Made by a program: the position numbers and the translations under genes
The notes under the pieces: model-generated
What the model saw: only the letters and a program-made list of their open reading frames with translations
What the model was told of the DNA's origin: nothing
Databases searched by the model: none
Assembly: GCA_019359015.1 (NCBI GenBank)
Contig: JAHHID010000002.1
Span: 1 to 64,000, forward strand
Source of the DNA: Spirirestis rafaelensis WJT71-NPBG6
Lineage (GTDB): Bacteria > Cyanobacteriota > Cyanobacteriia > Cyanobacteriales > Nostocaceae
Reading direction: 5' to 3'
DNA: 64,000 bases
Shown: positions 1-10,200 of the stretch, in pieces
How the letters are laid out: each line of letters starts with the position of its first letter
Numbering within the stretch: position 1 is the first letter of the stretch

Positions 1-110
1 TCTCATCCTCGTCAAGAACTTTGAGAGAACTCTAGAAGACAGCGACTGCCAAGGTTAATCTTTGTTTTATTCGGCTGATGGTTAAGAGACTTGCAACCCC
101 TTCTTAGATC

Positions 111-422
111 TCAAATCGGTTCTATATTATATTCTTGTGTTTTGCGTTCAATTTCAGGAACTATTTTTGTCCAAATGTAGTTGTACATTGGCTGTGGTAG
201 TTCAGCACTGCCGGAAGCAAAACGGTAAGCACCTTCATCTTTAATTAAAATAATTGGCGGTGCCCCTGTATTTTTATTAGATATTTGCGATACCGTATAT
301 TTGGCGCTAGCTATTAAGAGTAAGAAAAGAAGTATCATGAAGGCATTGGACATTAAGTCTGTGAAAGCAGACCAAATATTCAGGTCTTCATTGTAATGAG
401 TATTCCGTGAGCGACGAGGCAT
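111..422 (-). pseudogene. MotB/OmpA-like membrane protein, N-terminal fragment
   Basis: The 103 residues begin with a basic stretch (MPRRSR), a short acidic linker and one transmembrane helix at about residues 24-42 (AFMILLFLLLIASAKY), followed by the first part of a periplasmic domain. This is the N-terminal layout of MotB/TolR/ZorB-like proteins, which carry a C-terminal OmpA-type peptidoglycan-binding domain. Here the frame stops (TGA at 111-113) just where that domain should start, so the protein is truncated or frameshifted. It is the last gene of a minus-strand group behind a vWA protein and a broken coiled-coil gene. MotB-like identity rests on topology and is moderately sure; the function is unknown. 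Confidence 0.5.
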
Positions 423-503
423 AATTGAAAGTTTAGATTATTTTATCTAATATATTGAAGAGGAAATTTGTATCTACCTGAATATTTTTCAATTAAGATT
501 AAT

Positions 504-957
504 CTATATTTTTTTAATTTGAGAAAGTTCTTCTTTGATGTTGCTAAGTTGTTGAATACATTCTTGAAGTTTTGTTCCTAAATTTTAATAACTATTGATG
601 TTATATTGGGTTGCTTGTTGAATACCTTCAAGCAAGCGATCGCTCACAAATTGAGTTGTCTTAAATTCCGCTCCTGTTTCTCATAAACACTTTGCAAATT
701 TTCTACGCTTGCATTAAAAGCAGCTACTTGAGTTGCTCTTTCTTGAACATGCCTTTGCAACTCACTGACAATTCGTAGCGCTTCCTGAAAGACTTCCGAC
801 TCAAAGTTATGCTTAATCAGGTCATAGACTTCCCGTACCGCCCTTTTAGCTTCAGCTTGTACTTGGCTATTTTTATTGTTGAGTAAGGGAATCCCAGCTT
901 TGTGCTCAATTTCTTCAATTATTTGTTCAGCATCACGCCATTTTTTATCTATTCCTC
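504..957 (-). pseudogene. Broken coiled-coil protein between vWA and MotB-like genes
   Basis: No intact reading frame exists here, but conceptual translation of the minus strand gives coiled-coil-like sequence in two frames. The first runs from about 957 (KKWRDAEQIIEEIEHKAG) to a TGA at 644-646. The second picks up at about 655 (VSDRLLEGIQQATQYNINS), meets an in-frame TAA at 585-587, continues (LQECIQQLSNIKEELSQIKK) and ends with TAG at 504-506. At least two frameshifts and one nonsense codon are therefore needed to restore a protein. The first segment begins one frame away from the end of the vWA gene, so the two may once have been one protein or translationally coupled. Confidence 0.6.
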
Positions 958-1937
958 TCTAAATAAGCTCTAACTTCTGAACCTGGACAGTCAATAGAAT
1001 CTGTACAAGAAGCATCATATTCACCAATTGCAATGCGTTTATTGTTTGGCAATCTGCATTTGTGGTCTTCGGGGTTTTCTGTGGCTTCAAAATCAACTTT
1101 CAATTCCCACTTTTTTTGTAAACGCAATAATTTAATTAACCCAAAAACCAAACCCGCGAATATTAACAGTGAAATGAAACTTGGTAGCCACAACTGCTTA
1201 ATTAAATAAGGAGTGACTAAACAAGTTTCTTCACCCCCTGGTGCTGGCGTACAAATTTCTTGGACAGTAGGCGCAATATCAACGACAGTGAGTTTATATT
1301 CTTTATTATTATTGGTTGTAATTGAGCGCGATCGCTCTTTTCTCGGCAAAGCTTTAATCCAAGTTTGTCGCTGTTGACTTTCTGGGGAGTTTGCTATCCG
1401 AAAAGGACTAATAGCCGGAGTTTCCACCCACACTTGTGAGTTAATTCCCGGTTGGGTAAATAAAGGCGCGTCTGTAACCCAAACAACTGACTGCGGCTTG
1501 ATTGGTTGACTTTTCTTGAGACGATTTTGATTGATTTGAGCCAGACCTTGATAAATACTTAATTCAGCGAGCTGAATATCTGTGCCGTAGCGGTTTGGAT
1601 CAAAGGCGAAAGGTATTTTTGCTAATACTTTTTCAATATTTTCTTGACTTTTAATATTAAATTGTATGGGTGTTACCAATGAATTTACACCGGGTGTAAC
1701 TTCTTCTAAAGCTACATTTTTATCAAAAGGAACAACGTAAACCGAATCTCCCGGTTTTAGGCTATCTTCAACAATCTGACGTAAGCGAATACGACCCTCA
1801 TCATTCAATCCGACGCTTTCCGTCAAATCAATAGCCAAGACAACATCCCGTCCGCCATGCAAAACTGAGACTAAATTTAAACCGATTTTTTGTACAGAGC
1901 TAAGTGGTTGTCCAGGGATAACTTGTGTAAATATCAC
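945..1937 (-). CDS. vWA-domain membrane protein
   Basis: 330 residues from a GTG start. A von Willebrand factor A domain occupies roughly residues 30-170. It contains a MIDAS-type metal site (VLAIDLTESVG, i.e. DxTxS instead of the usual DxSxS) and a second strand ending in VWVTDAP. One transmembrane helix lies at about 253-270 (FISLLIFAGLVFGLIKLL), followed by a cytosolic tail with two CxD-type cysteine pairs near the C-terminus. There is no clear signal peptide and no in-frame ATG upstream, so the N-terminus may be truncated. It heads a minus-strand group with a broken coiled-coil gene and a truncated MotB-like gene, suggesting that the whole operon is degenerating. Partner and role are unknown. 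Confidence 0.6.
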   Translation of the reverse strand: MIFTQVIPGQPLSSVQKIGLNLVSVLHGGRDVVLAIDLTESVGLNDEGRIRLRQIVEDSLKPGDSVYVVPFDKNVALEEVTPGVNSLVTPIQFNIKSQENIEKVLAKIPFAFDPNRYGTDIQLAELSIYQGLAQINQNRLKKSQPIKPQSVVWVTDAPLFTQPGINSQVWVETPAISPFRIANSPESQQRQTWIKALPRKERSRSITTNNNKEYKLTVVDIAPTVQEICTPAPGGEETCLVTPYLIKQLWLPSFISLLIFAGLVFGLIKLLRLQKKWELKVDFEATENPEDHKCRLPNNKRIAIGEYDASCTDSIDCPGSEVRAYLERNR

Positions 1938-2480
1938 AAATAATATATTTACTAATCAGTATATTAGACTTATTGCATAAGATACTCGGCGAATGCAACT
2001 CGCGGCACTTGCTTTCATCCCCGTTAGTTAAACAAGAGAGTTTTACTATGTGCTTACTTGCTGTGCATTACTCCTCGCTAAGGTAAGGCACGCGAACTTC
2101 AATGCACAGTGATTTTCGTCACAAGTGTATTATTTTATATTCTATTTATTGATATTGCTATCCTTTCACCACAAGCTCTGCCAAGCATCTGTAAGGACAT
2201 TTAGGTCTAACACTGAAGGTTTTTCTATGTATGCGGGTGCTTATCTAAACCAAAGCTTTTGGAGTATTTTATAACGATATAACAATTAGCCGCCTCACTT
2301 TCATAGGTGTTTGGGAATTCTTAATTACTGCTAAATTTATGAAAGGCGATCGCTTCAAATATAAAAATTCTTAAACAACAAACTACCCAACAAACCATCA
2401 AAGCGTTGGGTAGATCAAACTTCACCCCAATAAATCTTGACTAGCCGACTAGTTCAGGAACTTAAGATAAACCTCAGTTG
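1938..2480. other. Intergenic region, no gene seen
   Basis: About 540 bases with stops in all frames. The right part holds a terminator hairpin for the minus-strand genes above 2481. No RNA gene or element ends were recognised in the remainder. Confidence 0.5.
2383..2413 (-). terminator. Hairpin terminator of the sigF-lipoprotein gene group
   Basis: Perfect 9-bp stem (ctacccaac at 2383-2391 with gttgggtag at 2405-2413) and a 13-base loop. On the minus strand it is followed by a T-rich run. It lies about 70 bases after the stop of the small minus-strand gene, as expected for a rho-independent terminator. Confidence 0.65.
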
Positions 2481-2726
2481 TCAGACACCATAGCGATTTT
2501 GATAGTAAGCCAAAATTTCCTTGACACGTTGCTGACTTTCTGCATTAGAGTTTGGCATCCAAGATATCTCTAAGCCGGCGATTTGGCTTTGATTGTAATC
2601 AAACTGTGGGGACGACTGCGGAATTAAACCGACTTCTACCCCTTCGACTTGACGTAAATGAGCAGCTATTTCTTGATAGACTGCTAAAGGCAGCTCAGGA
2701 AATTCAATTTTTTCCTTTGTCTCCAT
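2481..2726 (-). CDS. Small conserved-type protein of unknown function
   Basis: 81 residues from the ATG at 2726. That start has a GGAG about ten bases upstream inside the end of the previous gene. A TTG at 2735 would overlap the upstream stop as TTGA and add three residues, but its GGAG spacing is too short. The protein is soluble, with no membrane segment or cysteine. Its mix of predicted helix and strand ends in a tyrosine-rich helix (ILAYYQNRYGV). It is tightly coupled to the lipoprotein gene upstream and is probably co-expressed with it. I do not recognise the family. Confidence 0.6.
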   Translation of the reverse strand: METKEKIEFPELPLAVYQEIAAHLRQVEGVEVGLIPQSSPQFDYNQSQIAGLEISWMPNSNAESQQRVKEILAYYQNRYGV

Positions 2727-2731
2727 CTTTA

Positions 2732-3661
2732 TCAAGCTCCGGTACTAACAGGATTTAGGGGTGGTGTTGTCACCGAGACAGGATTTTCCGGTGATGTGGC
2801 AGGGGAAGCTGCGTTGATAGGCGATTCCCCCACCGTTCTCGCAACTTCCATACCGTATTGTTCTAAAATTACAACTGGGTTAGAGCCTTCATTCATTTCA
2901 ATACGTTTGACCAGCAAACCATTTGCCAATCGCTGTCCTGCCTGCACATAGCGACTCGTCGGCTCATTTGGTACTTTGATAATTGCCTGGGGTTCTTGAC
3001 CAATTAGAACTACACCTGTTACAAGAACTGCTCTTGCTAATTCAGGTTGTACTGGCGGTGGTAATACAGACACTAGAGTCGGGTTGGGGACAACTAGAGG
3101 CAAAACCTTGGGTAGGACTGGAGTAAAACCAGGGCTAGGTTTTGGTATTTTTGCAGAAGCGATCGCTCCTCTGTTTATTTTATTCTTTTGTGCCCTCAAA
3201 TGTTGTGGGTCTCTCGGTATTCTAGTTTTGGCTGATATCACTCCGCTGCGTGTGGGAAGTATTCTTGACGCATTTCTTGCACCCCTAGCACCCCTAGCGG
3301 CTGGTAGGGGAGGTAACACTGGAACCGATCTGCCAAATGTAGGCGTGTTCGTGTTAGACGTGCTGGTATAAGTGGGCGATAAAATTTGTCCAAACGGGTC
3401 AGTGCGACCTTTTGACACCACAATTACCCGCTCTGTGGCATTAGTTGATTGAATCAAGTTAGGAGTTGTAGAAGCAACTAAAGGAGCCTGTTTAGCAGGT
3501 ACAACTGGATTTTTAAAAGATTGAATCGCCTCTGGTGGCTGAGTTTGTGCATTGTTGGCAGTTGGCGCAACTTCCTTGCTAGCTTCTTCTGATTCTGAGG
3601 CACAGGAGGCGATAGCTAAAGCCAAAATAGCTGCTACTGCAATTTTTAAATTTCTGCTCAT
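2732..3661 (-). CDS. Proline-rich lipoprotein with PilP-like C-terminal region
   Basis: 309 residues. The N-terminus is a lipoprotein signal peptide with lipobox LAIASC (Cys20), so the protein should be anchored in a membrane facing the periplasm. Residues about 30-215 are a low-complexity spacer rich in Pro, Ser, Thr and Ala. Residues about 216-285 are globular: a strand with VLIGQEPQAIIKV, then VQAGQRLANGLLVKRIE, then VVILEQYGMEVARTVG. This resembles the small beta domain of PilP/GspC pilotin-like proteins, which connect PilNO to the PilQ secretin. That match is by eye only. The gene lies downstream of sigF; a role in type IV pili is inference. Confidence 0.55.
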   Translation of the reverse strand: MSRNLKIAVAAILALAIASCASESEEASKEVAPTANNAQTQPPEAIQSFKNPVVPAKQAPLVASTTPNLIQSTNATERVIVVSKGRTDPFGQILSPTYTSTSNTNTPTFGRSVPVLPPLPAARGARGARNASRILPTRSGVISAKTRIPRDPQHLRAQKNKINRGAIASAKIPKPSPGFTPVLPKVLPLVVPNPTLVSVLPPPVQPELARAVLVTGVVLIGQEPQAIIKVPNEPTSRYVQAGQRLANGLLVKRIEMNEGSNPVVILEQYGMEVARTVGESPINAASPATSPENPVSVTTPPLNPVSTGA

Positions 3662-3783
3662 TAACTGTTCTCAAAAACTATAGGAAAATTTGTTAATTGA
3701 AATCTACCTTGTGAAATTTACATCAAAGGTGAAATCTGTTCCTTTTATAACCTAATTTTTTGATTTTTAAACTTAGTTAAAAG

Positions 3784-3799
3784 TACTGTCAGTACAGTA
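3784..3799. promoter_or_regulatory. Inverted repeat between sigF and the lipoprotein gene
   Basis: tactgt and acagta arms (6 bp) separated by four bases lie in the 170-base gap after sigF and before the lipoprotein gene. A related half-site (ctgtcagtat) occurs about 30 bases further right. This could be an operator for the downstream gene, but the short arms make it a weak call. Confidence 0.25.
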
Positions 3800-3835
3800 A
3801 AATTCCTGTTGAGTTTCTGTCAGTATTATTTACAT

Positions 3836-4612
3836 TTAATCTTCTGCCACAGACATTAGATGTTTCAACAAGTCCAGCCCTTTTTTAACTCTCCGGGAAA
3901 CTGTTACTACACTAATTCCTAAATGTTCTGCAACTTGTTTTTGTGTCAAATCCTGTAAAAATACGCATTCTAAAACTTCGCGGGTGCGTTTTTCTAGCTG
4001 CACCAGTGCTTGTTGCAAGCGAATTTGGTCTTCTTGCGCCAGTTGAAAGCTGCGGTAACGGTTATCTGGAACCAATTCTCCTAGGTTAGTAGAACCTTCT
4101 TCTCCGTCCAGTACAGGCACATCTAGGCTCAAGGGAGCGCGATTGACCCATGCTAATTTAATTTCTTGCCATTCGCTGGCAGAAATTAAGAGCGCTGCTG
4201 ATAATTCCGAGTCAGTTGGCTGGCGATTGTATTTCTCGCGCAAACAACGCGAAACTCCGATTGCTTGCTGTTGCAGCGCTAACCAGCGTCGGGGAATCCG
4301 CACGGTGACACCTTTATCTCGGAGGTAGTGTTGAATTTCACCGCGAATGTAAGGTATGGCAAAAGAACTGAAAGCATGACCTTTGGAAATTTCAAATCTT
4401 TCAATAGCCCGAATTAAACCTAAACAGCCCACCTGGAGCAAGTCTTCATAGTTTTCCTGACATTGATTCATCCAGTAGTGAGCTTCTTTTCTCACCAGCC
4501 CAAAATTAAGTTTTACCAGTTGATTGCGAACAGTTGCCGAGGGAGATTGCTGATATTCTCGCAACAACAGCCAAATTTCATGCTTCAGATCGTAGGTGAC
4601 AGTAGTTGACAT
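3836..4612 (-). CDS. sigF: RNA polymerase sigma factor, SigF family (group 3)
   Basis: 258 residues from the ATG at 4612; a TTG at 4633 would add seven. Region 2 is seen in YEDLLQVGCLGLIRAIERFE followed by FSSFAIPYIRGEIQHYLRD. Region 3 follows with VRIPRRW. Region 4 ends the protein as a helix-turn-helix (LTQKQVAEHLGISVVTVSRRVKKG). Region 1.1 is absent and the length is typical for the SigB/SigF/SigG group. In Synechocystis, SigF is needed for pilin gene expression and phototaxis. The downstream lipoprotein with a PilP-like region and the nearby pilMNOQ operon fit such a role, but the link is inference. No anti-sigma gene is adjacent. Confidence 0.88.
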   Translation of the reverse strand: MSTTVTYDLKHEIWLLLREYQQSPSATVRNQLVKLNFGLVRKEAHYWMNQCQENYEDLLQVGCLGLIRAIERFEISKGHAFSSFAIPYIRGEIQHYLRDKGVTVRIPRRWLALQQQAIGVSRCLREKYNRQPTDSELSAALLISASEWQEIKLAWVNRAPLSLDVPVLDGEEGSTNLGELVPDNRYRSFQLAQEDQIRLQQALVQLEKRTREVLECVFLQDLTQKQVAEHLGISVVTVSRRVKKGLDLLKHLMSVAED

Positions 4613-5014
4613 AGCACCGCTTTTATGAGTCAAACAGACAGTAAGATCGCTTTTAAATCAAGCTGTGATTGCTCCCTGATGCCTTTGGGCAGCCTTACCG
4701 CATTTTTTTATGCTAGAGGGGTGACAATGAAGCTGTAATTAAAAGTCGAAATGGGTATTTTGTTTTTTATTTAGCTTTGGAATGACCTATAGCTTTAGCA
4801 AAGTACCTAGACAAAAAATATAAAATTTATTACTAATAATCAAACCGAAATTGTACTTGATTTTCTTTCATTAATGATTATGTTTTAGCCTGAAGATAAA
4901 CCGAGATTAAAAAGGATTTATGTAGAAATGAGGAGCTTTATTCAGCAAAATTACTTAAATTTAAAAAAGTCATTCATGACATCTTTAAAATTATCAATGG
5001 AAATTTAATTAGCT

Positions 5015-5041
5015 AGAGAGACGCGATAAATCGCCGTCTCT
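5015..5041. repeat. Interspersed palindrome of the agagacgcga...tcgcgtctct family
   Basis: Imperfect palindrome with arms agagacgcga and tcgccgtctct. Relatives of this element occur at 18637-18658, 33285-33320, 38617-38641, 40655-40715 and 45040-45160, some of them inside genes. It is a dispersed repeat of the genome rather than a site belonging to one gene. Confidence 0.6.
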
Positions 5042-5157
5042 ACAGAAAATCTATCCGTCAATTAGTCCTTGACGCACTACTAGTCCCGTGAAAAACTTCT
5101 TCACAACCGCCAATCCCTAGTACTCATTAGCCTTTAGATTCACCTAAGTACAATAAA

Positions 5158-5183
5158 AAAAGGGCTATATAGATAGCCCTTTT
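5158..5183. terminator. Strong hairpin downstream of psbO
   Basis: Perfect 11-bp stem (aaaagggctat with atagccctttt) and an atag tetraloop, flanked by A and T runs on both sides so that it can work in either direction. It lies about 190 bases past the psbO stop. It probably ends the abundant psbO transcript. Confidence 0.65.
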
Positions 5184-5372
5184 GGGATTTAAGAAGCGTT
5201 GTGATGATGCTAAGTAAGTCAAAACTAGCGCCATAAGTAGAGGAAACGCCTTAACCCTCTAACATTTCTCAGATGGAATATAAAAGGGGAAGAACGTGCG
5301 ATCGCGTATGATACCTGATGTGAAAAAAATTACCGTCATGAGTATCATTTATTTTAGATACTCAATCTTGAT

Positions 5373-6203
5373 TTAGGCACTCGGTTCAACCCGACCGTAA
5401 AACAGACCGCGAATTTTAACTTCTTTAGGTTCCCCAGCGCCTAAATCGGTATCGGATGGCTGTTCGCTCTGGAAGGTACCAGCAATTTCACCAGTAGCAC
5501 TATCTACTTTGGCAACCGAAAGAGAAATTTTACCTTGAAGAACTTCTGCACGCTTAACGTTAGTTCGGGTAAGCTCTTTCTTATCTGCTTGGGCTTGGAG
5601 ACCTACTGCATTATCATAGCCACTGACAACACCGCGACCTTTGGGGTCTAAAAAGGCAGCACCGCGATAAGAAGGAACTTTGAAGTCACCTTCAAAATCG
5701 GTGGAAGTATTAATACTGGTCAAACCAGGTTGTGATTGAGCAACCAAGTTTTTGATGGTGAACAGGAAAGGTACTCGTTCACCGCCAGGAAGTTGTACAG
5801 TGGTAGCTTGGAAGTCCAAACCATCTTTTTCCACAAAAGTCAAGCTTTTATCTGGGTTGACTTTTATATCGCCTTGTACTTGGTCAATAGTGGAAGTGTA
5901 TCTGGTCAACAATTTGCCAGCAATAAATTCCGCTTCTTGGCGTTTATTGGCAGGTTCTTCTTTTACAAAGTAATTAGTCGGTTCCAAGCACAGTTCTTTA
6001 AGCACGTAAGACTGGCTAGGATCAATGGGAATGGAACCACGGCTTGTTTCTGTTAATTGGGGGCATTTGTTAGCCAAGCCAGTGCCTCGAATCTGTTCGT
6101 AAGTAAGTAAATCCTTGCTGCTACTCGAGGGAGCATCACTACAAGCAGTTATTAGCCCCAGGCATAAAGCCAAGAATGCAACAATTAAAGCGCGATACCT
6201 CAT
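5373..6203 (-). CDS. psbO: Photosystem II manganese-stabilising protein PsbO
   Basis: 276 residues from the ATG at 6203; a TTG at 6221 would add six. The signal peptide (MRYRALIVAFLALCLGLITAC) directs the protein to the thylakoid lumen. The mature part opens with the family hallmark LTYEQIRGTGLANKCP, including the first of the two disulfide cysteines; the second is in KELCLEP. The remainder forms the PsbO beta barrel, ending in VKIRGLFYGRVEPS. It stabilises the Mn4CaO5 cluster of the oxygen-evolving complex. The peptide ends in an LITAC motif resembling a lipobox, as I recall for other cyanobacterial PsbO proteins. It is monocistronic, with its own terminator. Confidence 0.96.
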   Translation of the reverse strand: MRYRALIVAFLALCLGLITACSDAPSSSSKDLLTYEQIRGTGLANKCPQLTETSRGSIPIDPSQSYVLKELCLEPTNYFVKEEPANKRQEAEFIAGKLLTRYTSTIDQVQGDIKVNPDKSLTFVEKDGLDFQATTVQLPGGERVPFLFTIKNLVAQSQPGLTSINTSTDFEGDFKVPSYRGAAFLDPKGRGVVSGYDNAVGLQAQADKKELTRTNVKRAEVLQGKISLSVAKVDSATGEIAGTFQSEQPSDTDLGAGEPKEVKIRGLFYGRVEPSA

Positions 6204-6853
6204 GGTCAACCTCAATGTCAAAAATTAATATCTCAGTTGTAAAACTGGGTAGAGTAAAGGAAAAATACGGCTATTCTTCCTTTCCCATCCCAAATTGTGT
6301 GCGGTACAAATCGCACACAGCTACGATGATGCGTTTTTACCCTTTTGTCATTATCAGGCTTCAGGCTGCCATCACTAACAGTTTTTTCGTCATGGCATAG
6401 CATCGATAGCGTAGACAATCATTGGTAGATTGTTACGTATGTGTCGCTATTACATACGGCTGATTGTCTTATAAAGTTAAACTAAGCCAGATCATACGAT
6501 TTTTTTTACTCAAAATCTAAGCAGTTTGATTTAAGGTAATAAAATAGCGATCGCGCTAATAATCTTGTTGCCTAATGTGTTAAGAGAGAACATCCGGGCG
6601 ATCGCCTGTGTTCCTTTTCAACCCTAAAGGTACAGATATGTGATGCCAGAAGAACGCACAGCGCAAGCGCTAGCTAGGACATTTATACTATAAGGGCGAT
6701 TACTACTGCCTTTCGTATACATAAATTTATACTTTTGCCTAACTTAGGTAGTCAACAGCAGAAAGCTATCAGACAAAGGTTTGCTAGTAAACAAATGAAA
6801 ACAAAAAATCTCCGGTAAATTTGAGTAGACCTCATTTACAGATATATGGTGGC
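6204..6853. other. Divergent promoter region of psbO and the 6854 gene
   Basis: About 650 bases without a supported gene. It separates psbO (left) from the small plus-strand gene (right) and so must hold both promoters. Several HIP1 octamers are present (around 6546 and 6598). No clear riboswitch or RNA gene was seen. Confidence 0.5.
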
Positions 6854-7201
6854 ATGAACAACGGCATTAGTGTTGATTCAGACAAGTTGTCTTTTAAATT
6901 GCAAGCGATCGCAACTGCGGTACATGATGCATCTAATATTTGTCAAGGGGATACTATCGCGCTTTTGGCGTTGCTACGGCAGTTAGAACAGTTACACCGA
7001 GAGATCCGAGATGGGGCTTTTCAAGAAAGTTTGCCTGATAACCGTCAGGCACTCTACTCACTGCTGAAAGACATTGAGTCTGAGGGGGGTTGGCCTTATA
7101 TTGAGCGCATGAGGCTGCAAGCCTTAAAAGCAAATATGCAGCAAGAAGTTTATAAAGAAAACGAGGAACTGTTAGAAAGCGATCGCAACGTTGATTGGTG
7201 A
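6854..7201 (+). CDS. Small conserved cyanobacterial-type protein, unknown function
   Basis: 115 residues from the ATG at 6854; a TTG at 6821 would add eleven. The protein is soluble, mostly helical and acidic. It contains leucine-rich helices (DTIALLALLRQLEQLHREIRDG) and a central GGWPYIERMRLQALKANMQQEV segment. It has no cysteine, metal site or membrane segment. The composition and codon use match neighbouring core genes, so it is likely real. I do not recognise a named function. It is convergent with the large STAND gene 60 bases away. Confidence 0.65.
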   Translation: MNNGISVDSDKLSFKLQAIATAVHDASNICQGDTIALLALLRQLEQLHREIRDGAFQESLPDNRQALYSLLKDIESEGGWPYIERMRLQALKANMQQEVYKENEELLESDRNVDW

Positions 7202-7262
7202 AGCGATAATACCTTGGGAGAATTGAAAACTCGCCGTGTGTCCTTCTGGGACAATAGCGGTA

Positions 7263-10200
7263 CTAACGCTCTGGGGTAATATCATCACACATATGGCGAT
7301 CGCGCTGTTCAACATTGTGGTTGTGCTTGAGGTAATCACTCATCCAGCTACAACCACGAAGCAGCAGGTCGTCTAAATCTAAATTCCACAAAATTATCCT
7401 GTTGTCATCACTAGCCGATGCTAGTGTATTACCTTGTGGGCTAAAGCTGACACTTAATACTGGACCAGTATGTCCGTTGAGGGTTTTAATCAATTTGCCC
7501 TCATTACTCCAGAGTTTGACGCTGCTGTCCCAACTAGCAGCAGCTAGAAGTTCACCGTTGGGACTAAAAGTCACAGCGTTAACACTATCGCTGTACCCCT
7601 TTAACAAGGTTTTCAACAACGTGCCATCCCAGCGCCACAGCTTGACTGTGTTGTCCCAACTGGCAGAAGCTAGCAGGCGATCGGTAGGGCTAAAACTCAC
7701 GCCTAAAACCCAACTTTCATGGGGTAAAAAACTTTTTAATAAAGTACCATCGCGGCGCCAAACTTTGACCGTTTGGTCATCACTGGCAGAGGCTATAACC
7801 TGACCATCGGGACTGAAATTAACGCTATTCACCCAACCTTGATGCCCGGTCAAGGTTTTTAGCAAGCTTCCCTCACGATTCCAAAGTTTAATTGTTTTAT
7901 CTTTAGAAGCTGATGCCAATAATTGACCATCCGGGCTGAAGCTGACGCTCATCACACTATTATTATGCCCTTGGAGAGTATGAACTAAAGAGCCGTCGCG
8001 CCGCCAAAGTTTCACAGTTTTGTCATAACTTGCTGATGCGAGTATTTGACCTTTCGGGTCAAAAGTGACACTAGCAACTCTATCAGTATGTCCTAAGAGA
8101 GTTTTATAAAGTCGAGTAACAACGCCTTTGCTAGTAGTTTCTCGTTGCCAGAGTTTCACAGTGCGATCGCGACTGCCTGATGCTAACGTTTTGCCATCGG
8201 CACTCCAAGCAACGCTCAAAACGCGATCCTTATGTCCAGTAAGGATGGGCAGTCTGGGAGGATTTAAGCTCCATATTTTTACGCTTTTGTCATAACTTGC
8301 TGATGCCAAAACTTTGTTATCTGGGCTAAAAGCAACACCGGCGACAGCATCGCTATGTCCCTTCAAGGTTTTGAGTAACGTACCGCGAACATTCCAAAGG
8401 TTGATGGTATTGTCTTCACTTCCTGAGGCTAGCTGTTGACCATTGGAACTGAAGTTGAGGCTCCAAATTGTATTGGTATGCTCCTGTAAGGTTCTGTAGG
8501 GACGAAACTTGAGGACATCTTGAGTACTGTTGCCCTCTCGTTGCCAGAGCATCACTTTTTTGTCTCGACCTGCTGTTGCTAACAGTTGACTGTCGGGGCT
8601 AAAATCGACAACTGTCACACCATTTTGATGTCCTAACAAAGTTGTGACTAAACTACCGTCCCGTCGCCAGATTTTCACTGTTTTGTCATCACTTGCCGAA
8701 GCGATGAACTTACCATCAGGGCTGAAAGTTACCCAATTAACTCCTGCTTTATGTCCTTTCAGCATTTTTACTAACCTTCCGTCGCGTCGCCAAAGTTTGA
8801 TGGTTGAATCTTTACTGCCAGTAGCTAACAACTCGCCATCAGGACTGAAATTAACGCTATAAACCCAATTTCCGTGTTTTTGTAAGGTTTTATATGGCAG
8901 TTCGTAAAATTCGCCATTGGTGGGGTTTCTGTGCCAAAGAAGCACTGTTTTGTCGAGACTGGCGGAAGCCAGAGTTTGACCATCTGGGCTGAAACTAACG
9001 CTAGTAACTGCATCCCTATGACCTTTAAGGGTTTGGACTAAGGTGCCATTTTGACGCCACAGTTTCACTGTTTTGTCGCGGCTACCTGATGCCAGCCACT
9101 GACCATCTGGGCTGAAAGTTATACCCCAGACAATATCAGTATGTCCTTCCAAGCGGTTTACCTCGGTTACTCCATAAACTGCTTGCTGGAGTGCTGTCAC
9201 TACCCGCATCCGAGTATCTGGTTGGATTTTATCTGCCTGTTTGAGTCGCTGCCAAGCCCGCAAACTTTCTAAGAGGGCATCAAACTCTTTATTTGAGGCA
9301 AATAGGGCTTCACTAGTAGCTGTGAGGGCACTAATTTTAAAGTTGCTCTCGCTGCGTTCGGCTCGTAGAGTTTGGAGAACTGCGGCTCTTTTTTGTGAGT
9401 CTGCTTGCCACCATAATGTTGCAATTGTGCCTAGCATGATGAAGAGCGATAAGCCTGCTATGCGTGCTTCTCGCAGCCGACGATGCAAAACTAAATTTAA
9501 TTGCTCTTGAGAGAGTTTTTGGGCTACTTCTGCTCTAGTTTTTTCAAAGCGAACTTTTTCTAGTTCGGCAACCATTCCATAATCGTTTTTTTGGCGAATT
9601 GGTTCAACTAAATAATCGTGAACTAGCTGGAAGCGATCGCCTGATTCTTCCCACATTCGCAATACTAAGCCTGAACCGACCAAAATTTCTAAAATCAATT
9701 CCAGACTGGAGACACAAAGATGCGTAATTTCTTCTTTTTTATTGTCTTTATCTTCCTGGTTTTCTTCTATCTCTATAGGAAATTTCTCTTCATCGCATTT
9801 TAGGGAAAAGTCGTTGTCTCCTATTACCAAAGCAGTGACTAAATCAGCTTTTGTTTTTAATGGTCTTGTGCCTTTTTCATCAGTTAACTCAAACAATAAT
9901 TTCCAACTAAGTTGTTCGTTTTCTTGACCACAATCTTTAATTACTTCCTCAAGCCATCGCTGGACTAGTTTTTTCGATCCGCCACAAAGCTTGTATTGTT
10001 TCAGTGTGGTAATGTTTTCTGCTTGAAGTTGAGCGCCGACTATTTGTAATTCTATTGGATGTACTTCGCCCAACTCTCCTGCTAAATCTTCGACTAGTTG
10101 ATGAATTAATTCATCAGTCAGTTCATAATGTGAATGTTGAGTTAAACTCTGGATAATGCTAATTGCATCTTGGCTAGAAAAATTTCCTAAGTAGTAACGA

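Larger units (their letters stand above)
4613..5372. other. Intergenic region between sigF and psbO
   Basis: About 760 bases, AT-rich, with no supported gene. It must carry the sigF promoter in its left part. It also contains an interspersed palindromic repeat (5015-5041) and a strong hairpin behind psbO (5158-5183). Confidence 0.5.

Noticed and set aside
7402-8862. Plus-strand frames opposite the WD40 repeats
   Set aside because: They are periodic shadows of the repeats on the other strand, with no independent features.
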